Program-made: the position numbers and the translations under genes | NCBI RefSeq assembly: GCF_004361735.1 | Contig: NZ_SNVV01000023.1 | Coordinates: 22,793-86,792, forward strand | Length of the DNA: 64,000 nt | Reading direction: 5' to 3' | Source of the DNA: Azoarcus indigens | GTDB taxonomy: Bacteria > Pseudomonadota > Gammaproteobacteria > Burkholderiales > Rhodocyclaceae | The notes under the pieces: model-generated | What the model was told of the DNA's origin: nothing | The model's database searches: none | What the model saw: the letters and a program-made list of their open reading frames with translations, nothing else | Shown here: positions 1-8,540 of the stretch, one piece after another | Layout of the letters: every line of letters begins with the position of its first letter | Position numbering within the stretch: the first letter of the stretch is position 1

Positions 1-593
1 GAGATGATCACGCAGCACAGGCTGAACACCGGCAGCGCGTAGGCACGCGCCAGCTCGGCGAGCTCGGCGTCCGGCCCGGTGTAGGCCAGCGCCGGCAGCC
101 AGCGCAGTTGCACCGCGAACAGCAGCACCGCCAGCGTGGCGATGAGGAATTCCGGCACCGACACCACCGCCACCGCGCCCATGCTGACGGCACGGTCGAA
201 GCGGGAGCCGCGCCACATCGCCGCGGCGATGCCCAGGCCCAGCGCCAGCGGCACCGAGATGGCGGCGGTGAGGCCGGCGAGCAGCAGCGAGTTGGGCAGG
301 CGGCTGGCGATGAGCTGGCCGACCAGCGCGCCGCTCACCACCGAGCGGCCGGGGTCGCCGCCGGCCATGCCGGCCAGCCAGTCGCCGTAGCGCAGCAGCG
401 CCGGGCGGTCCAGGCCCATCTCGTGGCGCAGCGCCGCCAGGGTTTCGGCAGTGGCTTCCAGGCCCAGCTTTTCCTCCGCGGCGTCGCCCGGCAGCAGCGC
501 GGTGATGGCGAACACCACCGCCGACACCAGCAGCAGCGACACCAGCGCGAGGCCGATGCGGGCGGCGATCAGGCGGAGTACAAGTGCGTTCAT
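1..593 (-). CDS. ABC transporter permease, DppB type (partial)
   Basis: The reverse strand from an ATG at 593 reads about 197 residues without a stop to the window edge, so the 3' end is missing. The N-terminus has a short basic stretch and a hydrophobic helix (about residues 8-32), then an LPGDAAEEKLG segment and an MGLDRPALLRYGDWL segment. Both are characteristic of the first permease of family-5 peptide, nickel or opine importers, which move substrate across the inner membrane. At least three further hydrophobic helices follow. The gene starts 4 bp after the binding-protein stop codon, so the two are one operon. The second permease and the ATPases must lie to the left. Substrate cannot be read from the sequence. 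Confidence 0.88.
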   Translation of the reverse strand, partial: MNALVLRLIAARIGLALVSLLLVSAVVFAITALLPGDAAEEKLGLEATAETLAALRHEMGLDRPALLRYGDWLAGMAGGDPGRSVVSGALVGQLIASRLPNSLLLAGLTAAISVPLALGLGIAAAMWRGSRFDRAVSMGAVAVVSVPEFLIATLAVLLFAVQLRWLPALAYTGPDAELAELARAYALPVFSLCCVII

Positions 594-597
594 GGCC

Positions 598-2211
598 TCA
601 GCCCTCCAGCCACACGTTTTCGGCGAAGGAGTAGCCCATCAGCCCGCCCAGCGGGATCTGCGACAAGCCCTTCACCCGGCTGCTGAGGCCGTCGATGGAG
701 GCGATGAACAGCGGGATGCCGCTGCCGCATTCGTCGTGCACCAGCGCCTGCATGTCGGCGTAGAGGGCGCGGCGGCGATTTTCGTCCAGCTCGGAGCGGG
801 CGGCCACCAGCAGCTGGTCGAAGCGCAGGTTCTTCCAGCCGGTGGCGTTCCACGCCGAAGTGGACTGGTAGAACTGGGTGAATACCGCGTCCGCGCTGGC
901 GCGCGGGTTGATGTTGCCGAAGGACAGCGGGTGCTTCATCCAGTGGTTGGACCAGTAGCCGTCCACCGGCATGCGCTTCACCTCCAGTTCGAGGCCGACG
1001 CGGGCGGCGGCATACTGCAACACCAGCGCGATCTCCACCGAATAGGTGGCGGCGGGCGAGGCCACGATGGGCAGCCGCGCGCCTGCCATCCCGGCCTTGC
1101 GCAGGTGGAAGCGGGCACGCTCCGGATCGTAGGGGCGCTGCGGCAGGCCGGGGGCGTAGAAGGTGTGGGTCGGGTCTATCGGCTGGTCGTTGCCGACCAT
1201 GGCGTGGCCCTGGGCGATGACCTTCATCATCAGCTCGCGGTCCATCAGGTACTTCAGCGCCAGCACGAAATCCGGGTTGGCGCCGGGGCCGCGGTCCTGC
1301 CGCATCACCAGGTCGCTGTACTGGCCGGACTGGGTGGTCATGAACGTGAACCCCGGTGTCGCGGCGATGCGCAGCGCCGAGCGCGGATTCACCGCGCTGA
1401 CGAGGTCGATGTCGCCGGACAGCAGCGCATTCACCCGTGCCACTTCGTCGACGATGCCGACGCATTCGATGGTGTCCACATACGGCCGGCCCGGCTTCCA
1501 GTAGCCCGGATTGCGCACCGCAATGGAGCGCACGCCGGGGCGGAACTCCTGGCAGCGGTAGGGGCCGGTACCGTTGGCGAGGCGGAAGTCGGTGGTGCCG
1601 TCGGCGACGATGTGGAAGTGGAAGGTGCCCATCAGCACCGGCAGGTCGGCATTCGGCGCCTTGAGGCGGACCTTCACCGCCTGCGGACCGTCGGCGGCGA
1701 CGCTGTCGATCTGGGCGGCGATGGCGTTGGCCTTGGAGCCGACCGCCGGGTCCTTGTGGCGCATCAGCGAATACACCACGTCGGCCGGCGTCAGCGGCTT
1801 GCCGTCGTGGAAGTGCACGCCGCGGCGCAGGCGGAAGGTCCATTCCTGCGCGTCGTCGCTGGCGAAGGATTCGGCCAGCGCCGGCAGCGGGTTCAGGTGG
1901 GCGTCCAGCTCGGTCAGCCCGTTGTAGAACATCTTGCCGCGGATGTAATCGGTCTGGTTCGACTGCCTGGCCGGGTCCAGGGTGTCGGTGATCGCCGCGG
2001 CGGCGGCGGCCACCCGCAGGTAGCCGCCCTGCCGCGGCTGTGGCGCCGCCACCGCGGCGAGGCCGGAGAAGGCGGGGGCGGCAAGGCCGAGGCCGGGCAG
2101 CGCACAGCCGCCGGCCAGCAGCCGGCCCAGCGCGGCGCGGCGGCTCAGGCCGGGCGTGGCAGGAGCGGCGGCGTCGCCTTGGCGCGACGACGAAGGGGTG
2201 GGGAAAGACAC
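598..2211 (-). CDS. ABC transporter substrate-binding protein, family 5
   Basis: This is a periplasmic solute-binding protein of the SBP_bac_5 family (dipeptides, opines, glutathione, nickel), about 537 residues. I chose the GTG at 2211: it lies 17 nt after the upstream stop, has GAGG eight nt before it, and leaves a twin-arginine-like leader (SRRAALGRLLAGG) near the N-terminus. An ATG at 2316 is in frame but would overlap the upstream gene by 88 bp. Family marks include DTLDPARQSNQTDYIRGKMF, then EWTFRLRRGVHFHDGKPLTPADVVYSL near residues 140-165. It is co-transcribed with the permease behind it and the FAD oxidoreductase before it, which suggests uptake and oxidation of the same compound. 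Confidence 0.88.
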   Translation of the reverse strand: MSFPTPSSSRQGDAAAPATPGLSRRAALGRLLAGGCALPGLGLAAPAFSGLAAVAAPQPRQGGYLRVAAAAAAITDTLDPARQSNQTDYIRGKMFYNGLTELDAHLNPLPALAESFASDDAQEWTFRLRRGVHFHDGKPLTPADVVYSLMRHKDPAVGSKANAIAAQIDSVAADGPQAVKVRLKAPNADLPVLMGTFHFHIVADGTTDFRLANGTGPYRCQEFRPGVRSIAVRNPGYWKPGRPYVDTIECVGIVDEVARVNALLSGDIDLVSAVNPRSALRIAATPGFTFMTTQSGQYSDLVMRQDRGPGANPDFVLALKYLMDRELMMKVIAQGHAMVGNDQPIDPTHTFYAPGLPQRPYDPERARFHLRKAGMAGARLPIVASPAATYSVEIALVLQYAAARVGLELEVKRMPVDGYWSNHWMKHPLSFGNINPRASADAVFTQFYQSTSAWNATGWKNLRFDQLLVAARSELDENRRRALYADMQALVHDECGSGIPLFIASIDGLSSRVKGLSQIPLGGLMGYSFAENVWLEG

Positions 2212-2228
2212 GGCGGCGGCCTCGGGCG

Positions 2229-3521
2229 TCAGGACAGCTTGTCTTTCATGCGGTAGTAGAAGCCCACCGCCGGCAGGAACCAGGGCGGCCCGAAGTGGCC
2301 GGGTATCGCCGGCCACGGCAGGTCGCGCCAGGGATTGGCGGCGGCGTCGCCCTCCATCACCCGGGCCATGATGCGGCCCATGTGCACCGACATCTGGGTG
2401 CCGTGGCCGCTGTAGCCCAGGGAGTAGAACAGGCCGTCGCGCTCGCCGGCGTGCGGCAGGCGGTCACGGCTCATGTCCACCAGCCCGCCCCAGCAGTAGT
2501 CCAAACGCACGCCCGCCAGTTGCGGGAAGGTGCGCGCCAGCGCCTCGCGCAGGATCTCGCCGCTCTTGGCGTCCGACTGCGGGCTGGAGACGGCGAAGCG
2601 GGCGCGGCCGCCGAACACCAGCCGGTTGTCCGGGGTGAGGCGGTAGTAGTTGTGGATGTTCTCGGTGGTCGTATAAGTGCGCCGGCGCGGCAGCAGCAAC
2701 TCCGCCTGGCGCGCCTCCAGCGGCGCGGTGACGACCAGGAAGCTGCCCACCGGCACGATGCGCCGCCGCCACCAGCCGAAGCTGCCGAAGCCACCGTGGC
2801 GGGTGGCGCCAGTGCACACCAGCACCTTGTCCGCCTCCACCTTGCCGGCGCCGGTATGCACCGTGTAGGCGTGGGGGCCGGCGCTGCGCTTGCGCTCCAG
2901 CCGCTGCACGGTGGTGCCGGTGTGGATGCGCGCGCCCTGCCGCTGCGCCGCCTCGGCCAGGCCGTGGGCGAAGCGGCCCATGTGCATCTGCGCGCTCTTC
3001 TTCATCAGCAGGCCGCCACAGTAGCGGCCGCTGGCGACTTCAGCGGCGACGCCGGCGGCGTCCAGCAGTTCGACGTCCGGGTCCACCTCTTTCTGCAGCC
3101 GCTCGAAACCGCGGGCGATGAAGTCGTAGTGGGCCGGCCGCACCGCCAGCTTGAGCTTGCCGTTGCGGGCGAAGTCGCAATCCAGCCCTTCTTCCTCGAC
3201 CACGGCGGCGACGCTGTCCACCGCCGCGTCGTAGGCGCGGTACCAGGCCTGGGCCTTGTCGCGCCCGACCTTGTCGGCCAGGGTGGCGTAATCCACCGCC
3301 AGGCCGTTGTTCACATGGCCGCCATTGCGGCCGGAGGCTTCACTCGCCACCGCACCCGCTTCCAGCACCACCACCGAGGCGCCGCGCCTGGCCAGGGCCA
3401 GCGCGGCGGAGAGGCCGGTGAAGCCGCCGCCGACGATGGCGACGTCGGCCCGCCCCGGCAGGGGCGTGTCTGCGCCGGTGAAGACCGGCGCGCTGTCCGT
3501 CCAGTAGGACTCGAGTTTCAT
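2229..3521 (-). CDS. FAD-dependent amine oxidoreductase (PuuB-like)
   Basis: A 430-residue protein of the DAO/glycine-oxidase fold. The FAD dinucleotide motif is VAIVGGGFTGLSAALALARRG at about residues 26-46, followed by the acidic end of the second strand (VVVLEA). GRNGGHVNNG near residue 65 and the C-terminal LGYSGHGTQMSVHMGR segment match gamma-glutamylputrescine oxidase (PuuB) and related amine oxidases. It probably oxidises a secondary or N-substituted amine to an aldehyde, which would suit the aldehyde dehydrogenase encoded upstream on the same strand. Its stop lies 17 nt before the binding-protein start. No glutamate-putrescine ligase (PuuA) is present here, so a strict Puu route is not shown. 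Confidence 0.85.
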   Translation of the reverse strand: MKLESYWTDSAPVFTGADTPLPGRADVAIVGGGFTGLSAALALARRGASVVVLEAGAVASEASGRNGGHVNNGLAVDYATLADKVGRDKAQAWYRAYDAAVDSVAAVVEEEGLDCDFARNGKLKLAVRPAHYDFIARGFERLQKEVDPDVELLDAAGVAAEVASGRYCGGLLMKKSAQMHMGRFAHGLAEAAQRQGARIHTGTTVQRLERKRSAGPHAYTVHTGAGKVEADKVLVCTGATRHGGFGSFGWWRRRIVPVGSFLVVTAPLEARQAELLLPRRRTYTTTENIHNYYRLTPDNRLVFGGRARFAVSSPQSDAKSGEILREALARTFPQLAGVRLDYCWGGLVDMSRDRLPHAGERDGLFYSLGYSGHGTQMSVHMGRIMARVMEGDAAANPWRDLPWPAIPGHFGPPWFLPAVGFYYRMKDKLS

Positions 3522-3577
3522 TGCGACCTGCCTCGGTGGGAAGTCGGGCTGCGGTGGATCGGATCGATGGAAGAGGC

Positions 3578-4243
3578 TCAGAGGCCGACCAGCGCCGGCA
3601 GGCCGCCGATGTCCTTGATCTCGGTGTAGTTGTAGGCGGCGCAGGCGGGGTCGTGGCCGCGGTTCACGAACACCTTGTTCTTGATGCCGAGGTCATCGGC
3701 GGACATGAGGTCGTAGCGCAGACTGGAGGAGACGTGGAGGATGTCTTCCGGGCCGCAGCCGAGCTGGTCCAGCATGTATTCGAAGGCCTGCAGCCGGGGC
3801 TTGTAGGCCTGCGCCTGTTCGGCGGTGTAGACGGCGTGGAAGGGCGCGCCCAGCTTTTCGACGTTGGTCATGATCTGTTCATTGGCGGCGTTCGACAGGA
3901 TCACCAGCGGGATTTCCTTGGCGATGCGGGCGAGCGGTTCCGGCACGTCCGGGTTGGGGCCCCAGGTCGGCACCAGGTCGTAGTACTTCTGGCCTTCCTC
4001 TTCGAGGTACTTCACGCCGTGGCGCTTGCAGGTGCGCTCCAGCGCGCTCTTCAGGATGTCCACGTAGGGCTTCCAGTCGCCCATCACTTCATCCAGGCGG
4101 TAGGCGTTGAAGTCGTGCACGAAGCGTTCCAGCTGTTCCGGCGGCAGGCGGTCGGCGTACATGGCGCGGGCGGTGTCGCCCATGCGGAAGCGGATCAGGG
4201 TGCCGTAGCAGTCGAAAGTGATGTACTTGGGGCGGAAGGTCAT
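3578..4243 (-). CDS. Haloacid dehalogenase type II (HAD superfamily)
   Basis: A 221-residue HAD hydrolase. The N-terminal motif is ITFDCYGTLIRF, with the nucleophilic Asp at about residue 9. DCYGTL is typical of (S)-2-haloacid dehalogenases. The second motif is LVILSNAANEQI (about residues 104-115) and the third includes YKPRLQAFEYML. The final acidic region is DILHVSSSLRYDLMSADDLGIKNKVFVNRGHD. I chose the ATG at 4243 because AGGAAA lies 8-13 nt before it; a start at 4309 would add an unsupported N-terminus. It sits between two amine/aldehyde oxidation genes on the same strand. Many such enzymes act on substrates other than haloacids, so the real substrate is unknown. Confidence 0.85.
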   Translation of the reverse strand: MTFRPKYITFDCYGTLIRFRMGDTARAMYADRLPPEQLERFVHDFNAYRLDEVMGDWKPYVDILKSALERTCKRHGVKYLEEEGQKYYDLVPTWGPNPDVPEPLARIAKEIPLVILSNAANEQIMTNVEKLGAPFHAVYTAEQAQAYKPRLQAFEYMLDQLGCGPEDILHVSSSLRYDLMSADDLGIKNKVFVNRGHDPACAAYNYTEIKDIGGLPALVGL

Positions 4244-4434
4244 GGCGGGATTTCCTGTGGGCTGCAGAGGCCGGCAGCAGCTTGTGCGGTAGCCGGCAGG
4301 GGTTGTCATGGCAAATCCATTAGAGCATGTGGGTCAGCGCTGAATGTCGCGTATGGAGCGGGTGGCAAGGCGCAAACCGTTCTTTTGCCGGGGCGGCACG
4401 AAATGCTGTGCGGCCCGCTTTCCGGCGCACCGAA

Positions 4435-5916
4435 TCAGGGCAGGGCGATGTCCATGAGCACGCTTTTGAAGCGCAGATTGGCCTCCACCGCCTGGCGGCC
4501 GAGGTCCTTGCCGATACCCGATTGGTGATAGCCGCCGGTGGGGATGACGAAGTCGGCGGAGCGGCCGTAGCGGTTCACCCACACGGTGCCGGCCTCCAGC
4601 TTGCGCACCGCGCGCATGGCGCGGCCGATGTCGGCGGTATGGACGCCGGCGGCGAGGCCGTAGCTCTCGTGCGCAGCCAGCGCCAGGCCCTCTTCCTCGT
4701 CGTCGAAGGTCTGCACGGTGAGCACCGGGCCGAAGATTTCCTCGCGCACCGCCGGGTTGGCGCCATCTACGCCTTCGATCAGCGTCGGCAGGTAGTAGGC
4801 GCCGCCGCAGCCGCCATCGACGATGCGGCCGCCGCAGCGCACGCTGCCGCCGGCGGCCTCGGCGCGCTCGACGATGCCGTCGATGCGGTCCGCCTGCGGG
4901 CGGGAGATGATGGGCGGCAGGGTGGCATCCTCGTCCCAGGTGGCGCCGGGGCGGTGGGCGGCGAACAGGGCCTGGATGCGCTCCACCAGCACGCCGGCCA
5001 CCCGGCGCTGCACGATGAGGCGCGAGCCGGCGACGCAGACCTGGCCGGCGTTGCCGGTGATGGCGCCGGCGATGGTGGCGGCCACCTTGTCCAGGTCGCG
5101 GGCGTCATCGAACACCAGCTGCGGGCTCTTGCCGCCCAGCTCCAGCGTCACCGGCTTGGGGCCGTGCAGCGCGCAGGCGGACATGATGGCGGCGCCGGTG
5201 CGGGTGGAGCCGGTGAAGGTCATCTTGGAGATCAGCGGATGGCGGGTGATGGCGTCGCCGGTCGTGCGCCCGTCGCCCTGCACGATGTTGAAGATGCCCG
5301 CCGGCACGCCGGCCTGCACCGCCAGCTCGGCCAGCCGCAGGCAGCTGAAGGGCGTCAGCTCCGAGGGCTTGAGCAGCACCGCGTTGCCGGCGGCCAGCGC
5401 CGCGCCCACCTTCCAGGAGACCATCACCAGCGGGAAATTCCACGGCGTGATGGCGCCGATGAGGCCGTAGGGCTCGGCCACCACCATGCCGAAGTTGTCA
5501 TGCCGGGTGGCGGCCACCTCGCCGCCCAGCTTGTCGGCATATTCGGCGAAGAAGCGCAGGCCCTCGGCGGTGAAGGGCACGTCCCAGGCGATGGCGTCGC
5601 GCACCGGCCGGGTGGAACCCAGCGCTTCGAGCACGCCCAGGCGCGGCGCGTCCGCTTCCACCAGGTCGGCCCAGCGCCGCAGCACGCGGGCGCGGTCGCG
5701 CGGCGCGCAGCGCGCCCAGTCGCTGTTCTTCCAGGTGCGCCAGGCATTTTCTGCTGCGGCATCCACCAGCGCCTCGCCGGCCAGCGGCAGTTCCGCATAG
5801 ACCTTGCCGTCGGACGGACGCGCCACCGCAATCCCGGCGCCGGCCTGGGATTGCAGCGTGCCGCCAATGAAATGGCCGTTGGCAACCTGTATCTGTTCGG
5901 GATCGAAAATCGGCAT
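4435..5916 (-). CDS. Aldehyde dehydrogenase (PuuC/BADH-like)
   Basis: A full-length NAD(P)+ aldehyde dehydrogenase of 493 residues. The cofactor-site segment is ITPWNFPLVMVSWKVGAALAAGN (about residues 155-177). The general-base Glu is in VTLELGGKSPQLVF (about 263) and the catalytic Cys in GNAGQVCVAGSRL (about 297). EEIFGPVLTVQTFDDEEE follows at about 390. The start has a good ribosome site (GAGGTGG). It closes the minus-strand group that begins with the oxidoreductase and dehalogenase genes and probably oxidises the aldehyde that oxidase makes. The 208 bp to the divergent acetyltransferase gene must hold both promoters; I could not assign them. Confidence 0.9.
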   Translation of the reverse strand: MPIFDPEQIQVANGHFIGGTLQSQAGAGIAVARPSDGKVYAELPLAGEALVDAAAENAWRTWKNSDWARCAPRDRARVLRRWADLVEADAPRLGVLEALGSTRPVRDAIAWDVPFTAEGLRFFAEYADKLGGEVAATRHDNFGMVVAEPYGLIGAITPWNFPLVMVSWKVGAALAAGNAVLLKPSELTPFSCLRLAELAVQAGVPAGIFNIVQGDGRTTGDAITRHPLISKMTFTGSTRTGAAIMSACALHGPKPVTLELGGKSPQLVFDDARDLDKVAATIAGAITGNAGQVCVAGSRLIVQRRVAGVLVERIQALFAAHRPGATWDEDATLPPIISRPQADRIDGIVERAEAAGGSVRCGGRIVDGGCGGAYYLPTLIEGVDGANPAVREEIFGPVLTVQTFDDEEEGLALAAHESYGLAAGVHTADIGRAMRAVRKLEAGTVWVNRYGRSADFVIPTGGYHQSGIGKDLGRQAVEANLRFKSVLMDIALP

Positions 5917-6124
5917 CGCGCCACCTCGCTGTCTGATGACGGGGATGCTAGCGGCGGTGCTGCGGCATTTGCTGCGGTAGTCCCGGCGCTGGCGGCAGCT
6001 TGCTGCATGCGCGGGCGGCGCGGCGAACGATGATGCTTAATCCACGCCCCCGGGCCGCAACGGCAAGATTGTCCTAGCGACGGCGCGGCACGGTTGCGAT
6101 GATCGGGGCCGACCTCGAAGAAAT

Positions 6125-7015
6125 ATGCTGGAGAGAACCTTGACTGGAGAGGAGTGCAGCCTGGGCGTGAGCGCCGATGGCGTCAGCCTGCGGCCAATGG
6201 CGACGGCCGACCTGGAAGCCGCCCACGGCCTGTCGGTGAAAGTGCGCTGGCCGCACCGGCTGGAAGACTGGCGCTATGTCGCCGGCCTGGGCGCCGGGCT
6301 GGTGGCCGAGCGCGACGGCCAAGTGGTGGGCACCGCGCTGGGCTGGAACTGGAGCGAGCGCCACGCCACGCTGGGCATGGTCATCGTCGCCCCGCAGGTG
6401 CAAGGCAGGCGCATCGGCCAGCGCCTGATGCAGGGCCTGCTCGCCGCCGCCGGCGAGCGCGCGGTGCTGCTGCACGCCACCGCCGAGGGCCGCGGCCTGT
6501 ACGAGCGCCTGGGCTTCGCCACCGTCGGCGAGATCCGCCAGCACCAGGGCCTGGCGCGCCAGGCGCCGCTGGTGATGCCGGACGCCGGCGAACGCCTGCG
6601 CCCCTTCGGCCGCGGCGACACCGAACGCCTGATCGAGCTGGACGCAGCTTCCGCCGGCATGCCGCGCCGCGAGGCCATCCTGGCGCTGCTGGACAACGCC
6701 GAGACGGTGGTGCTGGACCGCGATGGCGAAGCGGTGGGCTTCTCCATCCTGCGCCGCTTCGGCCGCGGCCGCGCCATCGGCCCGGTGGTGGCGCCCAGCC
6801 TGCGCGGCGCGCAGGCGCTGATCGCCCACTGGTGCAATCTGTATACCCGCAAGTTCCTGCGCATCGACGTCGAAGCCGGCAGCGGCCTGATCGAATGGCT
6901 GGAAGGGCTGGGCCTGCGCCGCGTCGGCATGGTGGCCATCATGGCGCGCGGCGAAATGCCGGTACGCGGCCCGGAAGCCGGCCAGTACGCGCTGCTCAAC
7001 CAGGCGCTGGGCTGA
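6125..7015 (+). CDS. Two-domain GNAT family N-acetyltransferase
   Basis: A 296-residue protein. The N-terminal half is a GNAT acetyltransferase: VSLRPMATADLEAAHGL opens the fold, and the acetyl-CoA loop is VIVAPQVQGRRIGQRLMQGLL (about residues 86-106), followed by YERLGFATVGEI. The C-terminal half (from about residue 155) looks like a second, degenerate GNAT domain of the kind paired with N-terminal ones in YitH/DUF1248-type proteins. It diverges from the aldehyde dehydrogenase gene. The acceptor is unknown, but an amine or amino acid would suit the catabolic neighbours. The ribosome site is weak, and a TTG at 6140 is an alternative start. Confidence 0.8.
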   Translation: MLERTLTGEECSLGVSADGVSLRPMATADLEAAHGLSVKVRWPHRLEDWRYVAGLGAGLVAERDGQVVGTALGWNWSERHATLGMVIVAPQVQGRRIGQRLMQGLLAAAGERAVLLHATAEGRGLYERLGFATVGEIRQHQGLARQAPLVMPDAGERLRPFGRGDTERLIELDAASAGMPRREAILALLDNAETVVLDRDGEAVGFSILRRFGRGRAIGPVVAPSLRGAQALIAHWCNLYTRKFLRIDVEAGSGLIEWLEGLGLRRVGMVAIMARGEMPVRGPEAGQYALLNQALG

Positions 7016-7279
7016 GCAACGCCCGAAGAAGCAGACAGCGCGGCAAGCGTCAGGCGACTGATCCGGCGGAGGGGCCCTCGCCCCGAGGGTGTCGAAGGCC
7101 GGTGCGGGGAAGGGATGCCGGGCCCTGAGCGCAGCCAGCGCCGGAATCCGGCCCGGCGCACCCGCAGGACCGCCCCCCGCAGCGGAAAATCGTGGCAGGC
7201 CACCCCGGATCGCAATACCGGCGCTTAAGCCTTCTGGCGCCTTGCGCCCCACCGCAACGCTTCCCCCGGAGCCACCGAC

Positions 7280-8206
7280 ATGGCCTTTCTCTACAAGGGC
7301 GACAACGCCGCCGCCTGGGCGCAGGAGTTCGCCGCCAGGGCGCCCGAAATCCCCTTCCACCTGTGGCCGGCGGCCGGCGAGGCGGCGGACTTCGATCCCG
7401 CCGCGGTGCGCTTTCTCGCCATCTGGCAGCCGCCGGCGGACATTCCCGCCCGCTTTCCCAAGCTGGAAATCCTGTTCTCGGTCGGTGCCGGCGTGGACCA
7501 GTTCGACCTCGCCAAACTGCCGCCCACGCTGCCGCTGGTGCGCATGGTGGAGCCGGGCCTCATCGACGGCATGGTGGAGTACGTCTGCTTCGCGGTGCTG
7601 GGCCTGCACCGCGACATGCCGCACTACCTGAGCGCCCGCGAATGGCGGCCGCTGCCGGTGAAGACGGCGGCGCAGCGCCGCGTCGGCGTGCTCGGCCTGG
7701 GCGAACTGGGTCGCGCCGTGCTGACCCGGCTCGCCACCTTCGGCTTCGACTGCGCCGGCTGGAGCCGCTCCCGCCACGAACTGCCGGGCGTGCGCTGCCA
7801 TGCCGGCGCGGACGAACTGCCGGCCTTCCTCGCCGGTTGCGACATCCTGGTCTGCCTGCTGCCGCTCACCGCCGCCACCCGCGGCATGCTGGACGCGCAG
7901 CTGTTCGCCGCGCTGCCAGCCGGCGCCGCGCTGGTGAACGTCGGCCGCGGCGGCCACCTGGTGGAGAAGGATCTGCTGCAGGCCTTGGACGATGGCCATC
8001 TCTCCGCCGCCATCCTGGACGTCTGCGAGCCGGAACCGCTGCCCGCCGGGCACGCCTTCTGGCGCCATCCGCGCATCTGGCTCACCCCCCACATCGCCAG
8101 CGCCACCCAGCCGGCCAGCGCGGTGGAGGCGGTGCTGGAGAACCTGCGGCGGCATGCGCGCGGCGAGGCGCTGGTGGGGCTGGTGGATCGCAGCAAGGGT
8201 TATTGA
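7280..8206 (+). CDS. Glyoxylate/hydroxypyruvate reductase A-like dehydrogenase
   Basis: A 308-residue D-2-hydroxyacid dehydrogenase of the GhrA group, reducing 2-oxoacids with NAD(P)H. Early GhrA-like features are FLAIWQPPADIPARFPKLEILFSVGAGVDQ. The Rossmann motif is VGVLGLGELGRAVLTRLATFGF (about residues 135-156). Active-site Arg lies in LVNVGRGGHLVEKDLL, Glu in LDVCEPEPLP and His in WLTPHIASATQP. CCGGAG lies eight nt before the ATG. The 264 bp before it hold no convincing gene. It could remove a 2-oxoacid or glyoxylate made by the transaminase encoded next. Confidence 0.87.
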   Translation: MAFLYKGDNAAAWAQEFAARAPEIPFHLWPAAGEAADFDPAAVRFLAIWQPPADIPARFPKLEILFSVGAGVDQFDLAKLPPTLPLVRMVEPGLIDGMVEYVCFAVLGLHRDMPHYLSAREWRPLPVKTAAQRRVGVLGLGELGRAVLTRLATFGFDCAGWSRSRHELPGVRCHAGADELPAFLAGCDILVCLLPLTAATRGMLDAQLFAALPAGAALVNVGRGGHLVEKDLLQALDDGHLSAAILDVCEPEPLPAGHAFWRHPRIWLTPHIASATQPASAVEAVLENLRRHARGEALVGLVDRSKGY

Positions 8207-8540
8207 GCCGCCGCGGCCACGGGCAGCTTGTGCCGTGCGATGACATTCGCAAGCGAGCCAGCTGCCAGGAGCTGCGTCCGGAACGCGCTTTTCCCCGCCC
8301 CGCCGCAGTCCGGCGTGCTGCCCGCCGGGCATCGCCCGCTTGCCGCCACCCGCCTGACTCCCAAGCCCCACAGGCCTTCCAGCCCCGCCACCGCAGGATA
8401 TGCCGCCCTCCGCCGCACAACGGCACAGCCATGCGCGAGGCAGGGGCAAAGCCGCAGCACCCGCTGCGGGCTCGCGCCTAGACTGGTCGTCATCGATTGC
8501 AGCACCCGCCCCGGACAACAAGACCAGCCGCCCCGAAATC
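8207..8540. other. Intergenic stretch, no gene recognised
   Basis: This 334-bp gap separates the hydroxyacid dehydrogenase from the aminotransferase. It is GC-rich and its open frames have no family-like features. It presumably carries the aminotransferase promoter and leader; no clear -35/-10 pair or palindrome stands out to me. Confidence 0.5.

Noticed and set aside
451..2256. 601-codon plus-strand frame
   Set aside because: Antisense shadow of the family-5 binding protein, which has clear motifs on the minus strand.
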